From NCBI GenBank assembly GCA_018064905.1, contig JAGHUJ010000085.1, forward strand, positions 1 to 52,544: a stretch of 52,544 nt of DNA, written 5' to 3'. The notes under the pieces were generated by a model. The model saw only the letters and a list, made by a program, of their open reading frames with translations, ran no database searches and had not been told where the DNA came from. Positions within the stretch are counted from its first letter, which is position 1. Each line of letters starts with the position of its first letter. The position numbers were made by a program, and so were the translations under genes. Positions 9,800-17,380 of this stretch are shown here, piece by piece. Source of the stretch: Candidatus Treponema equifaecale (GTDB taxonomy: Bacteria > Spirochaetota > Spirochaetia > Treponematales > Treponemataceae).

Positions 9800-9884
9800 A
9801 AAAATTTAAGGGGAAAAGCCTTTCCCCTGGGTTGCACTTCGTTGCAACCACACCCCATTCGCCTGGGGAAAATCCCCAAGCCCC
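9800..9884 (-). repeat. Structured 3' element, copy 1 (terminator-like)
   Basis: Read on the minus strand it starts right after the stop codon of the 9887-11077 gene with GGGGCTTGGGG, then hairpin GGGG/CCCC (9865-9877), CAGGCGAATGGGGT, hairpin GGTTGCA/TGCAACC (9830-9849), hairpin GGGGAAA/TTTCCCC (9810-9827) and a T-rich tail. Copy 2 at 11904-11997 shares the linking sequence and the hairpin positions, but with different paired bases. Confidence 0.7.
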
Positions 9885-9886
9885 TT

Positions 9887-11077
9887 TTAAGGCAGTTCCA
9901 CAGCCATCCACTTGGATTTGTCTGTCATGGAGGCTGGAATCATTCCCAAAGTCACATCCTTTGCAGTTGTTTCACCAACCAGATATTCTTTTTTTCCGGT
10001 TTCTGTATCAACAGAAATGGTCTGGCCCTGTTTGTCCGGAAAGCAAACTCCCAAAAGGGCGTGGGAATATTCAGCACTAATGAACATGCAGCTGTCAATT
10101 CCACAATGCTTCAAAAGACACATCAAAAGCAGACTTCTGCCGTCGCAGTCAGAAGAACCGCCTTCAAGAATTGCAGGAATTGATTCAATGTCGGCCTTGT
10201 CTGCAGTAACGGACTTTCGCTCATAGTTGAAATTCTGGCTCCAGGTCAAAAGAAGTTGAGCCAGTGCTGCAGAGGGATTCTGTTTGTCAGATTTTTCAGC
10301 TTCAGTTCTCATGGCTGAATAAATGTCAAAGGCCGGCTTTTTTACGCGCTCCATTGTGTCTCTGGCCAAAACTCTGTAAAAACGAAGCCATGCATCATAG
10401 GTTTCTGGCAGCTGATTCTTTGCATAGAAGGTGAAAATGCTGAATTCACGGTCAATTACGAACTGGTTTGCCTCAGCATCAATGGAATCTATTGTTGTGG
10501 AAATGTTTTTTCCTGAAACTTCAAGGTTTATTTTTTTAGACTGTTTTCGTGGGTAGAAGGTTGAAGTGATGAGACCTGGTTCCCTGTAGCTTCCAGTATC
10601 AATCATCACAGAATCCAGAATTGAAATCAAAACCTGCTGCAAGTCTGCTTCAAGTTTTTGTGGAACATAAGTAAGAATTGTGAGAAAACCTTTTTTTTGT
10701 GGAAGAGGAATAGAACAGGCCCAGCCCTTTGCAATTCCTTCTAAAAGTGAAGGCGAATCAAAGCTTGCAATTGTACATTTCTGTCGCCGCCACATAGCCT
10801 GAGAATATTCAGAATTGGCCTTAAGTCTGGTCAAAGTGTCCTTCAAAGCTGTCATGGAGTCAGAAAACTTAGAATTAGGCCAGACCTTTATCAAAACAGA
10901 AACATCAAGGTATTTGTTCTTAAAGATGACGCTGGTTTCATCCTGCTCCATGTCCGAAATTTCAAAACCCTCCGGCATATCCAGAGTGTAGCTGAATTTT
11001 TCAGAAGTAATGAGGTTTGCATGAAGTGAAAAAATTAAAAAAAAGAAAATTAATATGGAAGAAAAGATTCGTTTCAT
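9887..11077 (-). CDS. Secreted transglutaminase-like protein
   Basis: 396 residues with an N-terminal signal peptide ('RIFSSILIFFFLIFSLHANL'). The C-terminal half holds 'GGSSDCDGRSLLLMCLLKHCGI' followed by 'SAEYSHALLGV', the Cys and His surroundings of the transglutaminase-like (papain-like) fold; a later 'ISVDTETGK' could give the Asp. The first ~200 residues are strand-rich and not recognised. Activity may be proteolytic or lost; substrate unknown. Export to the periplasm or outer surface is inferred. TATAAT (11085-11090) ends 7 nt before the ATG and no ribosome binding site is seen. A structured 3' element follows the stop codon. Confidence 0.7.
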   Translation of the reverse strand: MKRIFSSILIFFFLIFSLHANLITSEKFSYTLDMPEGFEISDMEQDETSVIFKNKYLDVSVLIKVWPNSKFSDSMTALKDTLTRLKANSEYSQAMWRRQKCTIASFDSPSLLEGIAKGWACSIPLPQKKGFLTILTYVPQKLEADLQQVLISILDSVMIDTGSYREPGLITSTFYPRKQSKKINLEVSGKNISTTIDSIDAEANQFVIDREFSIFTFYAKNQLPETYDAWLRFYRVLARDTMERVKKPAFDIYSAMRTEAEKSDKQNPSAALAQLLLTWSQNFNYERKSVTADKADIESIPAILEGGSSDCDGRSLLLMCLLKHCGIDSCMFISAEYSHALLGVCFPDKQGQTISVDTETGKKEYLVGETTAKDVTLGMIPASMTDKSKWMAVELP

Positions 11078-11084
11078 GGAATTT

Positions 11085-11090
11085 ATTATA
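11085..11090 (-). promoter_or_regulatory. -10 element, predicted leaderless
   Basis: TATAAT on the minus strand, 7 nt before ATG 11077. No ribosome binding site. Confidence 0.45.
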
Positions 11091-11101
11091 ACAGAGGGAA
11101 T

Positions 11102-11155
11102 GAAAATTAGGAATTAGGAAGGAGGAATTAGGAGGTAGGAGGTAGGAATTGGGAA
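11102..11155. repeat. Purine-rich simple repeat (TAGGA/AATTAGGA)
   Basis: Imperfect repeats of TAGGAATTAGGA and AGGTAGG fill the gap between two divergent genes. They look like slippage products and could upset automated start calling, since AGGAGG-like strings occur by chance here. Confidence 0.75.
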
Positions 11156-11202
11156 GTGGTTGGGGGACGTTTTGGGCCGTTTTATTATTTGCTGATTTTG
11201 TT

Positions 11203-11208
11203 TATAAT
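11203..11208 (+). promoter_or_regulatory. -10 element, predicted leaderless
   Basis: TATAAT ends 6 nt before ATG 11215. No Shine-Dalgarno sequence between them. Confidence 0.45.
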
Positions 11209-11214
11209 ATCCAC

Positions 11215-11895
11215 ATGATTCAGATTCCTATCATTTATGAAAACGATGAAATATTTGTGATTAACAAGCCTGCTGGTGTGGCTGTTCAGGGAGGCGAGGG
11301 CATTGCTCATCCTTTGGACGAAGAATTTTCAAAACAGGTTGGTTTTAAGATTTATTTGGTTCATAGGCTTGATAAGGAAACCTGTGGACTTATGGTTGTT
11401 GCGAAAAATTCAAAGGCAGCTTCCCGCTGGATTGATTTGATTGCTTCAAAGCAGGTTCAGAAGGAATACACTGCAATTTGTTTTGGGGAACCTGTTTTAA
11501 ATGGAAAAAAAGTGAAGTCTGGCGTGATAAAGGCTTCTGTTCAGAAAAAAACGCGGGAACTGCCTTCTGAAACTCATTTTGTTGTGGAAAATGTTTTTGA
11601 AAGAGTGGTTTCGAGAGCCTCAACCACTGCTGAACCAGTTGCGGAAACTTTGACTTTTTCCCGGCTGCATTTAAAGCTGGGAACTGGACGAATGCACCAG
11701 ATCCGTATTCATCTCGCTTCCTGCAAGGCTCCAATCTGTGGCGACGACAAGCACGGTGATTTTAAGCTAAACAAAAAAGCCAAAAAAGCTCTAAAAATCA
11801 AAAATCTTCTGCTTTGTTCTTCAAGGCTTACAATTCCTGAAAACGGCAATAACAAAACTTTTGAAATCCCTTTGCCTGATTATTTTAATTTTTAA
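11215..11895 (+). CDS. RluA-family pseudouridine synthase
   Basis: 226 residues from ATG 11215; an upstream in-frame TTG (11149) would add 22 residues encoded by a simple repeat and is rejected. The catalytic segment is 'LVHRLDKETCGLMVVAKN' with the Asp of HRLDxxTxG. Later motifs are 'ETLTFSRLHLKLGTGRMHQIRIHLA' and 'PICGDDKHGD'. It lacks an S4 domain and is at the short end of the family, so it resembles RluA or RluC-like catalytic cores; rRNA or tRNA target cannot be told. TATAAT lies 6 nt before the start. A structured terminator element follows. Confidence 0.85.
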   Translation: MIQIPIIYENDEIFVINKPAGVAVQGGEGIAHPLDEEFSKQVGFKIYLVHRLDKETCGLMVVAKNSKAASRWIDLIASKQVQKEYTAICFGEPVLNGKKVKSGVIKASVQKKTRELPSETHFVVENVFERVVSRASTTAEPVAETLTFSRLHLKLGTGRMHQIRIHLASCKAPICGDDKHGDFKLNKKAKKALKIKNLLLCSSRLTIPENGNNKTFEIPLPDYFNF

Positions 11896-11903
11896 AAAAC
11901 TGC

Positions 11904-11997
11904 GGGGCTTGGGGTAGCGATACCCCAGGAGAGTGGGGTATGGAACCAGACTGCTTTGCTGGCTGGGACTAGGGGCGAGACTTCGCCCCTTTTTTTT
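11904..11997 (+). terminator. Structured 3' element, copy 2, ending in a strong terminator
   Basis: GGGGCTTGGGG, hairpin GGGGTA/TACCCC (11911-11926), CAGGAGAGTGGGGT, stem CCAG/CTGG (11946-11966), then hairpin GGGGCGA/TCGCCCC (11972-11989) and eight T. It has the same order as the minus-strand copy at 9800-9884. It lies just after the pseudouridine synthase stop and should terminate it. Confidence 0.8.
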
Positions 11998-12013
11998 ATT
12001 TCTTTATTTTTCC

Positions 12014-12040
12014 TTAACTTTTCTTTTCAAAAACCGATAC
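12014..12040 (+). promoter_or_regulatory. Sigma-28-like promoter before secreted protein pair
   Basis: TTAACTTT (12014-12021), 11 nt, ACCGATAC (12033-12040): 6 of 8 matches in each box with exact spacing. It lies 39 nt before the next start codon, the only gene start it could serve. Confidence 0.4.
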
Positions 12041-12078
12041 TCTAAAAGACGGAAAAAAATAAATTTCGTCGGGGGAAT

Positions 12079-12606
12079 ATGAAAAAACGGTGGGCAGTTT
12101 TAGGTCTCAGTTTTGCTTTATTCTTTTGTTCTGTTGCTGGAGCTTTTGGAAAATCGGTTTCAATTCAGATTATCCAGAATCATCCTGGTCAGGAAAAAGT
12201 TTGGATGACTTCGTATCTTTTTGAGCAGTGCATCACGGACTATTTTTTTGAGAACGGACAGATTGTTTCCAGCTCTCCGGTTTGGATCAACAGTTCAGAA
12301 GACAAGAATAAGGGCGCTTTGAGAGCATCTTTGAAAGAAAATCTTGACGGTGGAATGGAATATTTGGTTCGGGTTGAATTGATTTATAAACCTGCCAAAC
12401 AGGATTCAAACCCTGATGCCTTTCTTCTTGAAAACATACAGAAAGTTCAGTGGAAGACCTACAATGTCAGAACTGGACTGGAAGTTGCAAACGGTTCTGC
12501 AATGCCGGATTCTGTGACTTCACAAAACAACAACGAGGCTGGCCTTGCTGATCTTGCCGGTTTTGCTGCTTACAAAATTAATTCGGGATTGAAAAACCTT
12601 AAATGA
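12079..12606 (+). CDS. Secreted protein of unknown function
   Basis: 175 residues. A Lys-Lys-Arg start and a hydrophobic stretch ending 'VAGAFGKS' form a signal peptide. The mature part has 'QIIQNHPGQEKVWMTSYLFEQCITDYFF' and 'GMEYLVRVELIYKP', possibly a small alpha/beta lipocalin- or LptE-like fold, but I do not recognise the family. GGGGG precedes the start. It lies 14 nt before the SPOR gene, so the two are very likely co-transcribed, and an envelope role alongside peptidoglycan binding is inferred. Confidence 0.75.
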   Translation: MKKRWAVLGLSFALFFCSVAGAFGKSVSIQIIQNHPGQEKVWMTSYLFEQCITDYFFENGQIVSSSPVWINSSEDKNKGALRASLKENLDGGMEYLVRVELIYKPAKQDSNPDAFLLENIQKVQWKTYNVRTGLEVANGSAMPDSVTSQNNNEAGLADLAGFAAYKINSGLKNLK

Positions 12607-12620
12607 GGGGATTTTGATAT

Positions 12621-14135
12621 ATGAAAAAATTAAGTGTTTTTATTCTTACAATTTTCACAATGGCAACCTTGTTTGCTGTTGCCAGACCTTCTCTTGACGG
12701 TCGGGCAGTTGTTGCAGAAAGCGGAACCATGCCAAAAGGTTTGTTCGCTCGAACTGTTGGCTACTTGCCTGGCGACAGCGTAACTGTTACAAATCCTGCC
12801 ACTGGTTCTACAACTGACATCCTTGTTTTGGGTGCCATTGATCCAAGTGAAGGCGTTGCAATTCTCCTTTCACCAGAAGCAGCTGAAGCGTTGAGAATCC
12901 AGCCTAATTCAAATGTTCAGGTTAAGCTTACAAAGCGTTCTGGAAGCCTTGATGAAAATGCAACAGGAAGTGCAGTTCTTTCAAATGAGGAAGATGAATC
13001 TGCTGCAATGGATTCTGTTTCTGGCTCAGAAATTGCCGCAGAACCTGAGTCAAATGAAAATGAAATTGCTGAAAACACAGAAAATATTGAAATTCCGGCT
13101 GATTCTACAGAATCTGCAGCTTCTGAAGAAAATACAGAAATTGCAGAAGAAGTTCCTGCTGAAAATGCAGAATCAGAAGGTTCAGCTTCGGACGAATCTT
13201 ATGTAGAAGAAGTTGTTGCTGCGGAAGATTCTGAGGAAGAACTTGCTGCGGAGGCTGTTTCTGTTGAAAATGCAGAAGTTGTTGAACTTCCTGCTGAACC
13301 AGAGCCTGAGACAAATACAGCGGAACTTCTGGTTGAAACTGCAGAAGAAGAAATTCCTGCTGTAGCAGAAGTTGTTGAATCAGAAAATCTTCAGCCTGTA
13401 ATTCTTGTTCAGGAAGAGCCTCCAGCTCCATTTGTGGAAGAACCTCTTGATCCTGTAGAAGAATCTCTTCCAGCCTTGGTTGAGGACAAAGTTTCAGAAA
13501 ATCTGCAGCCTGTAATCGTTGTTGAAGAAGAAATTCCACCTGCTGTAATTGATTCTCCTGCAAAGAAAGCAGAAGGAACAGAAGTTTCAGAAGAAAGCAC
13601 CGTTGAAACAGCCGTGGAAGAAATTCCTGCATATGCAGAAAAGGAACCGGAAGTAACTGTAGAAGCACCTGCTGAAGAAGAATCTGAAGATCCATTCTCA
13701 CCAATCGTGCTTGTTCCAACAGAACCAAATCCACCTGCTCAAACAGAAAAGGCTGAACCAGTTCAGGATGTTGCACCGGTTGTAGAAGCTCCTGTTGCAG
13801 CAAAGGTTGTAGAACCTGTTGTTGAGCCAAAGCCAGAGCCAAAGGTTGAAAAACCGGTTGTAACAAATGACTGGACAAATTACATCGTTCCATCACACAG
13901 CAATTTGAGAAGCGGTTCATACTACATTCAGATTGCTTCACTTGGAAATGTGGACAATATCAAGAACATCATCAACAAGTATTCAAGCAAATATCCTGTT
14001 GTTCTTATCCAGAGCACAAACGGAAAAACTTATCAGGTGCTTGTTGGACCTTTGAACATTGACGAATATGGTTCAGTTCTTGCAAAGTTCAAGGCATGGG
14101 GCTACAAAGACGCATTCGTAAAAAGAATCAAATAA
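12621..14135 (+). CDS. SPOR-domain envelope protein with long acidic linker
   Basis: 504 residues. Signal peptide at the N-terminus ('VFILTIFTMATLFAVA'). Residues about 25-110 ('GRAVVAESGTMPKGLFARTVGYLPGDSVTVTNP') resemble the double-psi barrel of RlpA-type proteins. Residues about 115-410 are an extreme Glu/Ala/Pro/Val linker containing two near-copies of SENLQPVI followed by EE-rich Pro tracts. The last ~75 residues are a SPOR domain ('SGSYYIQIASLGNVDNIKN'...'YQVLVGPL'), which binds peptidoglycan stripped of stem peptides. It probably acts at division or elongation sites in the periplasm. Translation starts 14 nt after the preceding gene, with GAGGGG upstream. Confidence 0.82.
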   Translation: MKKLSVFILTIFTMATLFAVARPSLDGRAVVAESGTMPKGLFARTVGYLPGDSVTVTNPATGSTTDILVLGAIDPSEGVAILLSPEAAEALRIQPNSNVQVKLTKRSGSLDENATGSAVLSNEEDESAAMDSVSGSEIAAEPESNENEIAENTENIEIPADSTESAASEENTEIAEEVPAENAESEGSASDESYVEEVVAAEDSEEELAAEAVSVENAEVVELPAEPEPETNTAELLVETAEEEIPAVAEVVESENLQPVILVQEEPPAPFVEEPLDPVEESLPALVEDKVSENLQPVIVVEEEIPPAVIDSPAKKAEGTEVSEESTVETAVEEIPAYAEKEPEVTVEAPAEEESEDPFSPIVLVPTEPNPPAQTEKAEPVQDVAPVVEAPVAAKVVEPVVEPKPEPKVEKPVVTNDWTNYIVPSHSNLRSGSYYIQIASLGNVDNIKNIINKYSSKYPVVLIQSTNGKTYQVLVGPLNIDEYGSVLAKFKAWGYKDAFVKRIK

Positions 14136-14187
14136 AAAAATCAAATAGAATATTTAATAGAATCAATTCTAAGTTTTGAATATTCAA

Positions 14188-14215
14188 GGGGCATGTTCAG
14201 TTTTGGGCGTGCCCC
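14188..14215 (+). terminator. Possible terminator after SPOR gene
   Basis: GGGGCA (14188-14193) pairs with TGCCCC (14210-14215) across a 16-nt loop, followed by the weak tail TCACTTTTG. A perfect 12-bp palindrome TTGAATATTCAA (14177-14188) abuts it. Confidence 0.4.
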
Positions 14216-14320
14216 TCACTTTTGTTCGGGTCAGGCTATCCAGTGTTCCGGCTTTCGCCTTCATTGCTCCACTGCGTTCCGCAACGGCTTCGCCGCACTT
14301 CCTATCCTTCACGCTTTAAA
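14216..14320. other. Non-coding segment resembling a dispersed intergenic repeat
   Basis: The stretch contains CGGGTCAGGCTATCC, TTCCGGCTTTCGCCTTCATT and GCGTTCCGCAACGGCTTCG, richer in GC than its surroundings. I recall similar strings between genes in many gut bacteria, but only one copy is present here, so the family assignment is from memory. It is open as an in-frame N-terminal extension of ruvA, which is rejected. The ruvA promoter follows. Confidence 0.45.
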
Positions 14321-14337
14321 CCAATTCAAAAATCATC

Positions 14338-14343
14338 TATAAT
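14338..14343 (+). promoter_or_regulatory. ruvA promoter, predicted leaderless
   Basis: TATAAT ends 7 nt before ATG 14351; TTTAAA lies 17 nt upstream (14315-14320) as a possible -35. No ribosome binding site. Confidence 0.5.
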
Positions 14344-14350
14344 ATTTTTC

Positions 14351-14974
14351 ATGTTCAACTCAATTTCAGGAACCTTGACTGGCAAATTTCCCCAGAAGGT
14401 TTATTTGGAAAACAACGGCATTGAATGGGAAATCATCGTGCCTGACACTTCAATAGATTCTCTTCCAAATGTGGGAGAAAGCGCAAAGGTGTACACATGG
14501 CTTCAGCACACTGATTCAGCCATGGCCTTGTTTGGATTTGCTTCTGCAAAGGACAGGGATCTCTTCTTTGATTTGAACAAAGTTGAAGGCGTTGGCCCAA
14601 AATCTGCGGTAAAAATCATGAGCTCCATTGCAAGGGAACAGTTGATTGCTGCTCTGGATGAAGGAAATCTTTCAGCATTGGAAAAAATTCCAGGTCTTGG
14701 CAAGAAAACTGCTCAGAAAATGCTTCTGGCCTTAAAGGGAAAGCTTACTCTTGATGATGACATTCCTGGAACAAAGGTAATTGTGAACCGTGGCGGTGAA
14801 TTTGCTGATGTAATTGCATCGCTTGCTGCAATGGGCTACGAAAAAAAGCAGGTTGAAGTTGCTGTTTCCAAGCTTGTGGATGAACTTAAGGCTTCTGGAA
14901 ATTTTGATTCAATGAGCAAAAAGGAAAAAGAAGACGCAATCTTTAGACGAGCTTTGGTGGAACTTGCCAACTAA
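14351..14974 (+). CDS. ruvA: Holliday junction DNA helicase subunit RuvA
   Basis: 207 residues from ATG 14351, matching the RuvA family length. N-terminal OB fold ('MFNSISGTLTGKFPQKVYLENNG'), then the helix-hairpin-helix pair 'LNKVEGVGPKSAVKIMSS' and 'LEKIPGLGKKTAQKMLLALKGKL', then a C-terminal domain III ('DVIASLAAMGYEKKQVEVAV') that contacts RuvB. An upstream in-frame start would add 43 residues from a repeat-like segment and is not supported. RuvA binds four-way junctions and loads RuvB. ruvB follows, separated by a tandem repeat array; ruvC is not in the window. Confidence 0.96.
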   Translation: MFNSISGTLTGKFPQKVYLENNGIEWEIIVPDTSIDSLPNVGESAKVYTWLQHTDSAMALFGFASAKDRDLFFDLNKVEGVGPKSAVKIMSSIAREQLIAALDEGNLSALEKIPGLGKKTAQKMLLALKGKLTLDDDIPGTKVIVNRGGEFADVIASLAAMGYEKKQVEVAVSKLVDELKASGNFDSMSKKEKEDAIFRRALVELAN

Positions 14975-14979
14975 ATCGG

Positions 14980-15121
14980 GTAAGTCACATTGAACAAAGT
15001 GGAGTTGGTAAGTCACCTCGAACAAAGTGGAGTTGGTAAGTCACCTCAAGCAAAGTGGAGTTAGTAAGTCACATTGAACAAAGTGGAGTTAGTAAGTCAC
15101 CTCGAGCGTAGTCGAGAGGTC
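14980..15121 (+). repeat. 28-bp tandem array ending in a REP-like palindrome
   Basis: Four consecutive 28-nt units (14980-15007, 15008-15035, 15036-15063, 15064-15091) share GTAAGTCAC and CAAAGTGGAGTT. A fifth starts at 15092 and ends with the intact hairpin unit (15096-15121, stem ACCTC/GAGGT). The units look like copies of one REP arm that lost the pairing half. The array fills the ruvA-ruvB gap and ends 10 nt before the ruvB start. Confidence 0.9.
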
Positions 15122-15131
15122 TATTGAATAT

Positions 15132-16307
15132 ATGTCAAAAAATTTTACAAACAAAAACGACTATTCAGAATCAGATAATCTCAACGAACTGGCACAGATT
15201 GCAAGTCAGGCGGCCAGCGGAACAACTAAGATTTTCCGCGCTGATGCTGCTTCAGGCTTTTCAAGTGCTGGAAATGCCGGAATTGTTCACAGCGATGTTT
15301 CCATGGATGAGGACGCGCAGGAAGGAAGTCTTAGACCAAAGCTTTTGGATGAATTCTTAGGACAAAAGGAAATTAAAGAAAATCTTTCAGTATTCATAAA
15401 TGCTGCCAGAGAGCGTCGTGAACCATTGGATCACCTTTTTTTGATTGGTCCACCGGGACTTGGAAAAACAACTCTGGCAGAAATCACAGCCCATGAACTT
15501 GGAGCTGATTTTAAGGTGACTTCTGCTCCTGCTTTGGATAAGCCAAAGGATCTGGCCGGAATCCTTTCTACAATCAGTCCGGGCACAGTTTTCTTCATAG
15601 ACGAAATTCACCGCCTTAAGCCAGCAATTGAAGAAATGCTTTACATTGCAATGGAAGATTTTGAGCTGGACTGGGTAATTGGTCAGGGGGCTGCGGCTAG
15701 AACTGTACGCATTCCAATTCCACATTTTACACTGGTGGGCGCAACAACAAAGGCAGGAATGGTCTCTAAACCGCTTCAAACCCGTTTTGGAATCATTCAG
15801 CGCTTCAATTTTTACACAAATGAAGAACTTGCTTCCATTATAAAACGTTCAGCCGGTATCTTAAACTGCCAGATTGATGATGATGCAGCACTTTTAATGG
15901 CCAGTTGCAGCCGCGGAACTCCTCGTGTTGCAAACAGAGTTGTTCGACGAATGAGGGATTTTGCACAGTTCTTCGGCAACGGCAGAATCACAAAGCAGAT
16001 TGTTGTGGACGGTCTAAAGCGGCTTCAGATAGATTCACTGGGGCTGGAGGATTTTGACCGCGAGATTCTTCGTGCCATTATTGAAAAATTCGGCGGCGGC
16101 CCTGTGGGAGCAGAAACTCTTGCAATTTCCATTGGTGAAGCCCAGGACACATTGGAAGATTACTACGAGCCATATCTGATTCAGTGCGGATTGATTCAGC
16201 GTACTCCAAGGGGAAGGGTTGTAACTGCAAAGGCTTATGAACACCTGGGGTTGTCCCAGGTTCAAGCTTCAAAAAATGCCGCTTCTACACAGCCTGAGCT
16301 TTTTTAA
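15132..16307 (+). CDS. ruvB: Holliday junction branch migration ATPase RuvB
   Basis: 391 residues, longer than the usual ~340 because of a ~50-residue Ser/Ala/Asn-rich N-terminal extension before the conserved '[19 protein letters not shown]'. Walker A is '[12 protein letters not shown]', Walker B '[10 protein letters not shown]', sensor '[18 protein letters not shown]' and the arginine finger region '[14 protein letters not shown]'; a winged-helix C-terminus follows ('[17 protein letters not shown]'). It is a hexameric motor driving branch migration. The nearest purine tract, GAGAGG (15114-15119), belongs to the repeat and is 12 nt from the start, so initiation strength is uncertain. It is followed after 15 nt by queA. 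Confidence 0.96.
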   Translation: MSKNFTNKNDYSESDNLNELAQIASQAASGTTKIFRADAASGFSSAGNAGIVHSDVSMDEDAQEGSLRPKLLDEFLGQKEIKENLSVFINAARERREPLDHLFLIGPPGLGKTTLAEITAHELGADFKVTSAPALDKPKDLAGILSTISPGTVFFIDEIHRLKPAIEEMLYIAMEDFELDWVIGQGAAARTVRIPIPHFTLVGATTKAGMVSKPLQTRFGIIQRFNFYTNEELASIIKRSAGILNCQIDDDAALLMASCSRGTPRVANRVVRRMRDFAQFFGNGRITKQIVVDGLKRLQIDSLGLEDFDREILRAIIEKFGGGPVGAETLAISIGEAQDTLEDYYEPYLIQCGLIQRTPRGRVVTAKAYEHLGLSQVQASKNAASTQPELF

Positions 16308-16322
16308 TTAAAGGAAACATTT

Positions 16323-17378
16323 ATGAAACTTTCAGATTTTTATTTTGATTTGCCGGAAGAGCTGATTGCACAGAAACCTGCCGGAATTCGTGGTCAGGAC
16401 AAGCTTATGGTTTTGAACCGTGAGACAGGTGAGGTTCAGCATCTTAAAATGGAAAATCTTCCAGATTTAATTACTCCAGACACTTTGATGGTTTTCAATA
16501 ATTCCAAAGTTCGCCGTTCCCGATGCTATGGTATTCGAGAAAGTGAAATTGAAGGTCAGGGCGGACGTGAACAGGAATTCATGTTCCTTAATCAGATGAC
16601 CCCGGATCTTAAAATCTGGCACACAATGGTAAAGGGAGCAAAAAAAGTTAAGCCGGGCAACAAGTACCGCTTCAATGACGGTTCTATTGGTGTGATTATT
16701 GACCATGAAAACGATGCGGGCTCTGAATTCCGTACAATTCAATTTGAGTGCCCGCTGGATGATGACTGGTTCAGCCGCAACGGACATATTCCGCTTCCTC
16801 CATACATTCGCCGCGAAGACGATGACACTGATTCAGAGCGCTATCAGACAATCTATGCAAAGGAAACCGGTAGTTCAGCCTGTCCAACAGCAGGACTTCA
16901 TTTTACTGATGAAATGTTCCGTCGTCTTGATGAAAAGGGAATTGAACGCTGTTTTGTTACTCTTCATGTTGGTCTTGGAACATTCTTGCCGGTTCGTGCA
17001 GAAAATATTGAAGATCACAAGATGCATGAAGAAATCTATTCAATTCCGTTTGATGTTGCTGAAAAAATCAACAAGGCAAAAAAAGAAGGAAGACCGATTC
17101 TTGCTGTTGGAACAACTTCTGTGCGTACTTTGGAATCTGCCAGCGACGAAAACGGTTTTGTAAAGGCTGGTTCTTCTGCAACCCATATCTTCATGTACCC
17201 TGGCTACAAATTCAAGTGCGTAAACAAAATGTTCACTAATTTCCACACGCCGGAAAGCACTCTGATCATGCTGGTTTCTGCTTTTGCAGGTCGTGAGCAC
17301 ATTCTTGAAGCCTACAAAAAAGCCGTAGCTGAAAAATACCATTTCTTCAGCTACGGAGACGCAATGCTCATAAAATAA
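16323..17378 (+). CDS. queA: tRNA preQ1(34) S-adenosylmethionine ribosyltransferase-isomerase QueA
   Basis: 351 residues, family length. Starts 'KLSDFYFDLPEELIAQKPA', with 'LMVFNNSKVRRSR', 'PLPPYIRREDDDTDSERYQTIYAKETGSSACPTAGLHFT' region and 'CFVTLHVGLGTFLPVRAENIEDHKMHEE', all standard QueA blocks. It transfers and rearranges the ribosyl part of S-adenosylmethionine onto preQ1 at tRNA position 34, giving epoxyqueuosine. AAAGGA precedes the start and ruvB ends 15 nt earlier, so they are co-transcribed. It converges with the leftward dehydrogenase operon, only 2 nt apart, with no terminator visible. Confidence 0.97.
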   Translation: MKLSDFYFDLPEELIAQKPAGIRGQDKLMVLNRETGEVQHLKMENLPDLITPDTLMVFNNSKVRRSRCYGIRESEIEGQGGREQEFMFLNQMTPDLKIWHTMVKGAKKVKPGNKYRFNDGSIGVIIDHENDAGSEFRTIQFECPLDDDWFSRNGHIPLPPYIRREDDDTDSERYQTIYAKETGSSACPTAGLHFTDEMFRRLDEKGIERCFVTLHVGLGTFLPVRAENIEDHKMHEEIYSIPFDVAEKINKAKKEGRPILAVGTTSVRTLESASDENGFVKAGSSATHIFMYPGYKFKCVNKMFTNFHTPESTLIMLVSAFAGREHILEAYKKAVAEKYHFFSYGDAMLIK

Positions 17379-17380
17379 TT

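Noticed and set aside
13105..13941. 278-codon reading frame on the minus strand
   Set aside because: Antisense to the acidic linker of the SPOR gene; its Leu/Gln-rich product is the expected shadow of GAA/GCA-rich coding sequence.
14222..14350. 43-residue N-terminal extension of RuvA
   Set aside because: The extension is encoded by a repeat-like segment and the promoter; ATG 14351 gives the family N-terminus.
14980..15121. Possible CRISPR array (regular 28-bp repeats)
   Set aside because: The repeats are directly adjacent with no spacers, vary among themselves and have no cas genes nearby.
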